A stretch of DNA of 64,000 bases. Origin: DATNPH01 sp036703315. Its GTDB lineage: Bacteria; Cyanobacteriota; Cyanobacteriia; Cyanobacteriales; Coleofasciculaceae. A program made the translations under genes and the position numbers. The notes beneath the pieces were generated by a model that made no database searches, was not told the origin of the DNA, and was given only the letters and a program-made list of their open reading frames with translations. Shown one piece after another: positions 8,461 to 15,299 of this stretch. Positions within the stretch are counted from its first letter, which is position 1; every line of letters begins with the position of its first letter. The DNA lies in assembly GCA_036703315.1 (NCBI GenBank), contig DATNPH010000080.1:1-64000 (forward strand), read 5' to 3'.

Positions 8461-9285
8461 ATGAATTACAGGCCTGCGGACTACCCACCCAAAATGCAGA
8501 AACACAAGCGTTTATTTCGTCTGACTCTATTATTAGGTTTCGTCAGTTTGGTGGTATCGCTGACCTTCAACGCGCTCCTGTTTGTCCAAGCGAGATACTA
8601 CTATCTGCAACTGAACGAAACCAATTTAGATCCTTTGGGGTTACGTGCCTTTACTTCCGACTCCCTACCATCTGGTGTTTCTGCCGCCTCCACAGCAACC
8701 GTAGTCTTCTTTGGTGACTCGCGAGCAGCTCAATGGTTCGTTCCGGCAAAGCTCAAGGGGTTTTCTTTTGTCAATCGAGGCATCAATAATCAGACCTCAG
8801 CCCAAATATTGGGACGCTTCGACAATCATGTTGTGCCGTTGCATCCCGATATTATTATTCTGCAAGTTGGGATTAACGACTTGAAAACAATCCCACTATT
8901 TCCTGAGCAAAAAACTGCGATTATCGCTAACTGCAAAGCTAATATTCAACAAATCGTTACACGTTCGGTCAATAGTGGTGCCACCGTTATTTTGACAACC
9001 ATTTTTCCTATTGGTCCGGTGCCACTGACTCGTCAACCGTTCTGGTCACCAGATATTGCCCAAGGGGTATCGGAAGTCAACGCTTACCTGTACTCGCTAA
9101 AAGCAAGGAATGTCTTGATTTTAGATGCTTACTCGCTCCTAGCAGAGAACGGCAAAGTGCGAAGCAACTATGTGAGCGATACTTTGCATATTAATGCGAG
9201 GGGGTATGAGGTGCTAAATCAGGAGCTAACCAAACTGCTATCCCCCTGGTTGAAGGATAAAAGTCTCAAGATAGGAGTAAATTGA
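8461..9285 (+). CDS. Membrane-anchored SGNH/GDSL-family hydrolase
   Basis: The protein has 274 residues from the ATG at 8461, 25 bases after the cobN stop. A TTG at 8413 would overlap cobN and adds nothing conserved. One N-terminal membrane helix (residues about 20-43) would anchor an extracytoplasmic SGNH domain. The block I nucleophile is Ser87 in FFGDSRA, block III is VGINDL, and the catalytic Asp-His lies in DTLHINARGY. The family contains esterases and acetylhydrolases; the substrate cannot be told. Co-transcription with cobN is possible from spacing but not functionally obvious. Confidence 0.8.
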   Translation: MNYRPADYPPKMQKHKRLFRLTLLLGFVSLVVSLTFNALLFVQARYYYLQLNETNLDPLGLRAFTSDSLPSGVSAASTATVVFFGDSRAAQWFVPAKLKGFSFVNRGINNQTSAQILGRFDNHVVPLHPDIIILQVGINDLKTIPLFPEQKTAIIANCKANIQQIVTRSVNSGATVILTTIFPIGPVPLTRQPFWSPDIAQGVSEVNAYLYSLKARNVLILDAYSLLAENGKVRSNYVSDTLHINARGYEVLNQELTKLLSPWLKDKSLKIGVN

Positions 9286-9429
9286 TTCACAATCAGCTAT
9301 TCCAAAAACAAGGGCAATGATTAAATGAACTTTAGGGAAACTGATTTTTCGTAGATTAATCGGCTCACTATAAACGTCTGTGGTAATTGTTTGAGTACTG
9401 AAGAGTATTCAGGATGCAGTTCGTGAAAA

Positions 9430-9771
9430 TTACTCAGTTTTAGCTGTATCCGGCTTAAAGTATAGAGACGATTTATAAAGAACTTGTTCTTGGTGTGTCT
9501 CCAAGGTGCAATCAGATAGAGGGTAAGCAATACAAGTGACGGTGTACCCAGCTGCTACTTCTGATGGTTGCAGAAACTTTTGCTCACTTTGATCTACCTC
9601 ACCATTTATGAGTTTGGCGATACAGGATGAACAGGTTCCTTCACGGCACCCAGCAGGTAAACGGATACCAGCTTCCTCAGCCATATCCAGGATGTACTGA
9701 TCATCGGGTACTGCGATCGTGTGATCAATATTGAGAGCCGGATTCACCAACCGAACTTGATAAACTGCCAT
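9430..9771 (-). CDS. Plant-type [2Fe-2S] ferredoxin
   Basis: The protein has 113 residues with the cluster ligands Cys42, Cys47, Cys50 and Cys80 (C-X4-C-X2-C-X29-C). It ends with the THQEQVLY segment seen in photosynthetic ferredoxins, followed by an extra tail of about 14 residues. GGAGGAG lies 7 bases before the ATG. It is a small soluble electron carrier. The divergent loop sequence suggests a specialised ferredoxin rather than the main photosynthetic PetF, but its partner is unknown. It stands alone. Confidence 0.92.
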   Translation of the reverse strand: MAVYQVRLVNPALNIDHTIAVPDDQYILDMAEEAGIRLPAGCREGTCSSCIAKLINGEVDQSEQKFLQPSEVAAGYTVTCIAYPLSDCTLETHQEQVLYKSSLYFKPDTAKTE

Positions 9772-10298
9772 GTGTTACTCCTCCACCAACTCGTATCCTA
9801 TATCAACCCAATAGTGCCAATCTGCAATGGCTTGTTGAGTTTCATCATCAGCTTCGACAGACTTTATATCAGACAATGGTACAGAAAACACATCTTCAGA
9901 TGCACAGAACTAAAGTATAAATATGGTAAATCGTTCGTGCGATCGCTCTCCAGCCTTCCTCAACTATCTCTAGCGCTTGATAATTTGGCGAATTATTCGT
10001 AACTAAGCTGATAGGCGCTTAAGTTGCACATTTTTGGCTTGGGTGGTCAAAAGGTAATTGGTCATTGCTAATTGATAAGATCTTGGCGCTGTGAGGGTTT
10101 AATCATCCCATTACCCATTACTCATTACCCATTACCCATTACCAACCCTAACTAATATGCCAATTAAATGAGCAACAGCTTAATCAGAAAATCACCCATG
10201 TAGATGAGTCAGTTGGGTGAAGTGCGATCGCTTCCACCACAGGTACTTTTACATCAGATGTTTTAGTAAACTTTATTAGCGCTTGGGGAGCGATCGCC
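9772..10298. other. Intergenic region with heptanucleotide tract
   Basis: These 527 bases carry no convincing gene. They contain the CCATTAC tandem repeat (listed separately) and the phrase TATGCCAATTAAATG at about 10157, which recurs at about 38930 in another intergenic region. HIP1-like octamers lie near 10225 and 10292. GGGAG before the LOG start codon is the ribosome-binding site. Confidence 0.6.
10108..10142. repeat. CCATTAC heptanucleotide tandem repeat, five units
   Basis: Five consecutive 7-base units lie here: CCATTAC twice, TCATTAC once, CCATTAC twice. This is the short tandemly repeated repetitive (STRR) type known from cyanobacteria. Confidence 0.9.
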
Positions 10299-10880
10299 AT
10301 GAAACGTTTATGTGTGTTTTGCGGTTCTAGTCAAGGGGTACGATCTGCCTACAAGGAGGCGGCAACTGCCCTAGGGGAGGCGTTAGCAAAGCGAGAAATC
10401 GGGCTAGTTTATGGTGGTGGTAATGTTGGGTTAATGGGAATCGTTGCTGATACAGCACTCGCAGCAGGTGGTGAGGTTATCGGTGTAATTCCTAAAGCTT
10501 TAGTGGCAAAAGAAATCGCTCACACCAACCTTACAGATCTTCGAATTGTTGATTCAATGCACGACCGCAAAGCACTGATGGCAGAACTATCAGATGCTTT
10601 CGTGATGCTACCAGGAGGCTTTGGAACCTTTGAGGAATTTTGCGAAGTGTTGACTTGGGCACAACTCGGCTTACATCAAAAGCCCTGCGGTTTGCTAAAC
10701 ATAGAGGGTTATTACGATCATCTAATTGCCCTGTTCAATCACGCTGTTGCAGAACAATTTATCCGTCCTCAGCACCGTTCAATTGTTCTAGAAGAACAGG
10801 AGCCGATGCGCTTGCTCGATAAGCTAGCTGGATACCAACCACTCTTAATCGATAAGTGGATTAAGAGTGATGAAACTTGA
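10299..10880 (+). CDS. LOG-family (TIGR00730) nucleotide 5'-monophosphate phosphoribohydrolase
   Basis: The protein has 193 residues. The diagnostic motif PGGFGTFEEF (PGGxGTxxE) is present, with the Rossmann-type start CVFCGSS and the glycine loop YGGGNVGLMG. Family members release cytokinin-type bases or hydrolyse AMP. In cyanobacteria the physiological substrate is not settled. GGGAG is 9 bases upstream of the ATG. It converges on the response regulator, with a shared hairpin between them. Confidence 0.92.
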   Translation: MKRLCVFCGSSQGVRSAYKEAATALGEALAKREIGLVYGGGNVGLMGIVADTALAAGGEVIGVIPKALVAKEIAHTNLTDLRIVDSMHDRKALMAELSDAFVMLPGGFGTFEEFCEVLTWAQLGLHQKPCGLLNIEGYYDHLIALFNHAVAEQFIRPQHRSIVLEEQEPMRLLDKLAGYQPLLIDKWIKSDET

Positions 10881-10981
10881 GGAGCTCGTCAATTAGTCAG
10901 GAGTTATTAGTTATTAGTTTGGTTTGGCTAGTAATCGATCAGTTGAGTACAAAATCCTAAAACCAGTAACTAATGGCTTAC

Positions 10982-11008
10982 AATTCCAAAAACCTTAGTT
11001 TTGGAATT
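10982..11008. terminator. Bidirectional hairpin between convergent genes
   Basis: AATTCCAAAA (10982-10991) pairs perfectly with TTTTGGAATT (10999-11008) around a 7-base loop. It lies between the convergent stops of the LOG gene and the response regulator. The A/T-rich stem base supplies U-rich 3' ends in both directions. Confidence 0.6.
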
Positions 11009-11011
11009 AGC

Positions 11012-11686
11012 TTAGACCAAGCCAGAACGGAGCGCCACAACAGCTGCCTGAACTCGGTCATCAACCGCCAGTTTATTCATAATTCCTCGAACGTGGGTTT
11101 TAACGGTATTAGCACTGAGGAAAAGTTTTGAGGCAATCTCTGGATTGCTATAACCTTCAACAATCAGTTTTAGAACTTCCATCTCCCGCTGCGACAAATT
11201 GGTGATATTCCCCGTGGGAGTAGGAGGTGAGAGATGCTGGAGTACTTGACGACCAATTTGAGGGTCAAGATAAGTGCCTCCTTCAGCAGCAACCGCGATC
11301 GCTTTGAGTAACCGATCCACACTCGCCCCTTTAATGCAGTAAGCATCTGCACCACTAGAGAGCGAGGCAATAATTTCTTGCTCGGTGGTGTGAGATGTCA
11401 GCATCACGACTCTGACATCGGGAAGTACCGCCTTAATTTGTTGGGTGGCAGCAATGCCGTCTAAACGTGGTAGACCAATGTCCATCACTATGAGATCCGG
11501 TTTGAATTCCTTAGCCGCTTCAACGCCCATGTAGCCATCTTCAGCTTGTCCCACAATTGTGATTTCGGGATGAGCTGACAATGACTGCTCTAAACCCAGC
11601 TGCATCATTGGGTCATCTTCCACAATCAAAACCCGTAAGGGTAGGGACTCAGTTGGCAAATTTAGTGGTGGAGTTTCTGATGGCAT
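11012..11686 (-). CDS. NarL/FixJ-type response regulator
   Basis: I start at the ATG at 11686 (MPSETPP). A frame running to 11863 adds residues encoded by purine-rich intergenic sequence and would overlap the next gene. The receiver has the acidic pair EDD, the phosphoacceptor Asp69 in LIVMDIGLPRLDG, and the conserved Thr and Lys. A LuxR-type helix-turn-helix follows (LSQREMEVLKLIVEGYSNPEIASKL, then TVKTHVRGIMNKL). It is a DNA-binding transcription factor. Its kinase is not adjacent, so the signal is unknown. Confidence 0.9.
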   Translation of the reverse strand: MPSETPPLNLPTESLPLRVLIVEDDPMMQLGLEQSLSAHPEITIVGQAEDGYMGVEAAKEFKPDLIVMDIGLPRLDGIAATQQIKAVLPDVRVVMLTSHTTEQEIIASLSSGADAYCIKGASVDRLLKAIAVAAEGGTYLDPQIGRQVLQHLSPPTPTGNITNLSQREMEVLKLIVEGYSNPEIASKLFLSANTVKTHVRGIMNKLAVDDRVQAAVVALRSGLV

Positions 11687-11822
11687 AGCTGCTGCAAAAA
11701 GCCTTGCTGGAGACTCATCGTATTTTACTCCTGATATAAAGGCGCTGGGGAGTAGGGAGATAAGGAAGATGGGGGAGATAAGAAAGCGTTTTAGAAAGTT
11801 CTTCCTTGTCCTTACTTCTGAG

Positions 11823-12485
11823 TCATTGCTTTTGAGGTGGTGAGATGCGGTACTTACTGGCAACGTAATAGAAAAAACGGTAATAATTTACAAATTGTTT
11901 ACTGTCGGATTGCCCCTGCCAGTGATATTGCACCTTACCCTGGCTCAATGTCAGCCTCATCAAACTGATATCAGAGCCAAGCTCTACTTCCAGTTTCCCC
12001 TCCAATCCTTGCTCGGTTGTGAAGTTTTGTTGTTGGGATTTTTGGGAGTCTTTGGCTGTGTCCTTGAGGGATGATGCCTTATTCTTGAAACGATGCTCCC
12101 GCTTATACAACCCCCTAGCAGCAGATGAGGCAACTGTTGCTGACAATTTGTTGGCTGCCCACCCTCTAATCTCAACGCTTGGATTCTGTGGATCCCGAAA
12201 GGCTCCACCATCACCATTGTCTGGCATCGGGACAGATACCCAGTTACTCGGATAGGGGAACTCAAAGTTGTATCGCTGGTTACGGTAGGTATTCCAACTG
12301 CCTCGGGAACCCAAGTTGGAGGATTGGCAGCTTAATACCATGACTGCCAGGGGCATGATGCCTACGAGGAGCTTTCTTAATGCCCTCGTCCTAGTTTGCC
12401 ATCTGCCAATGTCCCTTAGGTTTTGACTTCTAGCTCCTGACTGGTGGCGACCCAGACCTTTTGGGACGTAGTTGACAATGGACAT
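11823..12485 (-). CDS. Putative lipoprotein, PsbP-like
   Basis: The protein has 220 residues. A basic stretch (TRTRALRKLL) and a hydrophobic run (VGIMPLAVMVLSC) end in a plausible lipobox Cys. The mature part starts with NTYRNQRYNFEFPYPSNWV and FRDPQNPSVEIRG, which resemble the PsbP-like fold of small photosystem or thylakoid-lumen proteins. The assignment rests on these short phrases only. The true start may be an internal codon, since the first 30 residues look non-conserved and no strong ribosome-binding site precedes the ATG. Confidence 0.6.
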   Translation of the reverse strand: MSIVNYVPKGLGRHQSGARSQNLRDIGRWQTRTRALRKLLVGIMPLAVMVLSCQSSNLGSRGSWNTYRNQRYNFEFPYPSNWVSVPMPDNGDGGAFRDPQNPSVEIRGWAANKLSATVASSAARGLYKREHRFKNKASSLKDTAKDSQKSQQQNFTTEQGLEGKLEVELGSDISLMRLTLSQGKVQYHWQGQSDSKQFVNYYRFFYYVASKYRISPPQKQ

Positions 12486-12662
12486 CGGTCAAACTGTTTC
12501 CACTTTCGTTGAACATCTTTATTCATCCGCGAGATGATCATCGATAACCGGATAATGTAAACGAATGTAACGATTTTGCTGTCATGCTGGTTTGGTGTCT
12601 TGACAGCTCCTGAATAACCCGATAAGCTTGCATAGCATACCCGGGTAAAACGTAGAAATTAT

Positions 12663-13007
12663 ATGCAAGACAAGCAAAAGGTTACTTTGTATCTCCCGCC
12701 AGGACTCCACCGCCAGCTCAAAATTAGAGCCGCTGTTGACTTAGATTCAATGTCGGCAATGGTTGAGAGAGCGCTCGTCTTCTATCTACGCCATCCAGAA
12801 GTGGTTGCCGAGGTAGAAGAGTCCAATGGGAACACTCATCGGGTTTACTCCTGTCCAAAATGCACTAGCTCAGTGGTTCTCAGGGAAGGAGAAATGTTTT
12901 CTCTAGAAAACCAACCCAGTATTCTCTCTGAAGATCTGTCAGTAGAAAAGGTTCGTGAAGGTTCTAGTACCGATTCTCAAGGAGAAGAGGAATTAGTTCC
13001 TTGTTGA
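12663..13007 (+). CDS. Ribbon-helix-helix protein with a CxxC motif
   Basis: The protein has 114 residues. Residues 5-45 (KVTLYLPPGLHRQLKIRAAV, MSAMVERALVFYL) match a ribbon-helix-helix DNA-binding domain: one beta strand and two helices. CPKC then suggests half of a metal site; no second CxxC is visible, but the last residue is Cys. The acidic Ser/Glu-rich tail looks disordered. It lies 74 bases upstream of ycf46 on the same strand and may regulate or be co-expressed with it. A possible promoter (TTGACA at 12600-12605, weak -10 near 12623) precedes it. Confidence 0.75.
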   Translation: MQDKQKVTLYLPPGLHRQLKIRAAVDLDSMSAMVERALVFYLRHPEVVAEVEESNGNTHRVYSCPKCTSSVVLREGEMFSLENQPSILSEDLSVEKVREGSSTDSQGEEELVPC

Positions 13008-13081
13008 TCAGACTTGCTAAGGTTGCTCTTGGGACAACGTTTGAGCAGTGGTCGCGCCGTCTCTAAATTAGGTCGATAGTC

Positions 13082-14593
13082 ATGCAAGAAGAGCTCAATA
13101 TTCTCATTCAAGCTCAATATCCTCTAATCTACCTGGTGACTTCTGAGGAAGAGCGGGCTGAAAAAGCAATCGCCCTGATTGCTCAAACAAAGACTCACCA
13201 ACGGCGTGTATTCGTATGGACTGTTACCCACGGAATCGTTGAGTATGGTCAGTCACGCAACGTCACGCAGCATAATACTGTCTCTCCAGAAGCTGCGATC
13301 CAATGGGTGATTCAGCAAAAAGAATCTGGTATATATATCTTTAAAGACTTACATCCCTTTATTGATGCACCCGCGACAACTCGATGGTTGCGAGATGCGA
13401 TCGCAAGCTTCAAAGGCACGCAGAAAGCAATTATTCTGATGTCGCCAATGCAACAGGTTCCGATTGAGATAGAAAAGGAAGTAGTCGTTCTAGACTTTCC
13501 ATTACCAGATCTCTCGGAATTAAACCAAGTATTATCCCAGCAACTAGAGCAAAGCAAAGCCCGGCGTACTACTACAGAGACACGAGAAAAGCTCTTAAAG
13601 GCTGCTCTAGGCTTAACGCACGATGAAGCGGAAAAAGTTTATCGTAAAGCCCAAGTAAAAGCTGGGCGTCTCACGGAAGGTGAAGTAGATATTGTCCTTT
13701 CAGAGAAGAAGCAACTTATTCGCCGCAATGGAATTTTAGAGTACATTGAAGAAGATGAAACCCTAGATTCTGTTGGTGGATTAGAAGAGCTGAAACGTTG
13801 GCTAAAGCAGCGCTCAAATGCCTTCACCGAACGAGCCAGAGAATATGGCTTGCCTCAACCCAAAGGAATGTTAATTCTTGGTGTACCTGGGTGTGGTAAA
13901 TCTCTAATTGCCAAAACCACATCCCGGTTGTGGGGTTTGCCACTGCTGCGCTTGGATATGGGTCGAGTCTATGATGGTTCAATGGTGGGCCGCTCAGAAG
14001 CTAACTTACGCAATGCCCTTAAGACCGCAGAATCTATTTCTCCAGCCATCCTCTTCATTGATGAGTTAGATAAGTCTTTTGCTGGTACCAGCGGTTCTTC
14101 AGACTCTGATGGGGGTACCTCAAGCCGCATCTTTGGTTCCTTCCTGACCTGGATGCAAGAAAAGACTTCACCGGTCTTTGTCATGGCGACAGCTAACCGA
14201 GTGGAGCGTCTACCTGGAGAGTTTCTCCGCAAAGGTCGTTTTGATGAAATCTTCTTTGTAGATTTACCGACTGCGGAAGAGCGCCAGCAAATCTTTACCA
14301 TTCATCTAAGTAAGCGGCGTCGAGATATTGCTCGCTTTGATATAGAGCAATTGGCAAAAGTGTCCGAGGGCTTTTCTGGAGCAGAAATTGAGCAAGCACT
14401 AATAGCTGCGATGTATGAGGCATTTGCTCAAGACCGGGAATTCACTCAACTGGATATCATTGCGGCAATCAAAGCAACTCTGCCGCTTTCTAAGACGATG
14501 ACTGAGCAGGTAACAGCCCTGAGGGACTGGGCTAGGCAGCGCGCGCGACCTGCAGCATCCTCCGTTGCTGAGTATCAGCGAATGGAGTTTTAA
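13082..14593 (+). CDS. ycf46: AAA+ ATPase Ycf46
   Basis: The protein has 503 residues, the usual Ycf46 length. An N-terminal degenerate P-loop-like domain (residues 1-165) precedes an AAA+ module: Walker A GVPGCGKS (about 263-270), Walker B ILFIDELDKSF, sensor 1 TAN, arginine finger region RKGRFDE, and the sensor-2 helix. The gene is conserved in cyanobacteria and red-algal plastids, where a role in inorganic-carbon use and photosynthesis regulation has been proposed. It is soluble and presumably oligomeric. It sits between the ribbon-helix-helix gene and ycf35, two other conserved small proteins. Confidence 0.95.
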   Translation: MQEELNILIQAQYPLIYLVTSEEERAEKAIALIAQTKTHQRRVFVWTVTHGIVEYGQSRNVTQHNTVSPEAAIQWVIQQKESGIYIFKDLHPFIDAPATTRWLRDAIASFKGTQKAIILMSPMQQVPIEIEKEVVVLDFPLPDLSELNQVLSQQLEQSKARRTTTETREKLLKAALGLTHDEAEKVYRKAQVKAGRLTEGEVDIVLSEKKQLIRRNGILEYIEEDETLDSVGGLEELKRWLKQRSNAFTERAREYGLPQPKGMLILGVPGCGKSLIAKTTSRLWGLPLLRLDMGRVYDGSMVGRSEANLRNALKTAESISPAILFIDELDKSFAGTSGSSDSDGGTSSRIFGSFLTWMQEKTSPVFVMATANRVERLPGEFLRKGRFDEIFFVDLPTAEERQQIFTIHLSKRRRDIARFDIEQLAKVSEGFSGAEIEQALIAAMYEAFAQDREFTQLDIIAAIKATLPLSKTMTEQVTALRDWARQRARPAASSVAEYQRMEF

Positions 14594-14625
14594 CAGGCTT
14601 TCTCCTGCTCCCAACAGGAGGAAAG

Positions 14626-14682
14626 GCTAGCAGATACTTGCTAGCAGTTTGACAAAAAAGCCGCACTCTCAAAAAGCGGCTT
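14626..14682 (+). terminator. Two successive hairpins after ycf46
   Basis: GCTAGCA/TGCTAGC (14626-14632, 14639-14645) and AAGCCGC/GCGGCTT (14658-14664, 14676-14682) are perfect 7-bp stems. Neither has a good T-run on the + strand. The second is preceded by A6, so it reads as a canonical intrinsic terminator on the minus strand. Confidence 0.5.
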
Positions 14683-14743
14683 AATCAGCAAAGTAAAACG
14701 CTACGTTGTCGTTTCTCTTCTATCTCTACTGGAGGAAATCCAA

Positions 14744-15097
14744 ATGTCTCACTTTAGCACTCTGCGCACCAAGATCACCGACGCCGAAATCCTGAAGGCT
14801 TCTCTCCGTGACCTGGGTATTTCCGTTAAGACGGAAGCCGATGTTCGTGGCTACAATGGTCAGCGGGTTCGTTCCGACATCGTTGCCGTTCTGGAAGGTG
14901 AATATGATCTTGGTTGGTCTCGCAACAGTGATGGTTCCTTTGACCTGATTGCTGACCTTTGGGGTGTTGCTAAGAAGCACAACCAAACCGAGTTGATCAA
15001 CTCAATCAACCAGAAGTACGCCGTCAACAAGACATTGGCAGAAGTCAAGCAACGCGGATTGCAGAACGCCAACGTTAAACTGGTTCTGCAAAAGTAG
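14744..15097 (+). CDS. ycf35: Ycf35 (DUF1257) family protein
   Basis: The protein has 117 residues and full family length: FSTLRTKITDAEILKASL, VRGYNGQ, YDLGWSRNSDGSFDLIADLW, and a C-terminal QRGLQNANVKLVLQK. GGAGG is 8 bases before the ATG. It is a small soluble protein conserved in cyanobacteria and plastids; its function is not established. A 150-base gap with hairpins separates it from ycf46, so it likely has its own promoter. Confidence 0.95.
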   Translation: MSHFSTLRTKITDAEILKASLRDLGISVKTEADVRGYNGQRVRSDIVAVLEGEYDLGWSRNSDGSFDLIADLWGVAKKHNQTELINSINQKYAVNKTLAEVKQRGLQNANVKLVLQK

Positions 15098-15152
15098 TCT
15101 AGATAGGCGTTCCCACGCTCACGGGTTGACCAATAGCGGGTTAACCCGTTTA

Positions 15153-15181
15153 TTAGTGCCTACTTATACAGTAGGCACTAA
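15153..15181 (+). terminator. Intrinsic terminator of ycf35
   Basis: TTAGTGCCTAC (15153-15163) pairs perfectly with GTAGGCACTAA (15171-15181) around 7 bases, followed by TGTTATTT. A second palindrome, CGGGTTAACCCG, lies just before it at about 15137. Confidence 0.7.
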
Positions 15182-15299
15182 TGTTATTTAGGTTTATGAA
15201 TGTTACGTATGGCTAATAAGCTGTCGCGCCTACCCGTTGCATTGTGACAGTTGCTACAGGTCTCGCCACTATTGAGTTCGAGCATTTTGAATGCCTTAG

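Noticed and set aside
9721..10002. 93-codon + strand frame overlapping the ferredoxin gene.
   Set aside because: It begins inside the antisense of a conserved ferredoxin and has no family resemblance.
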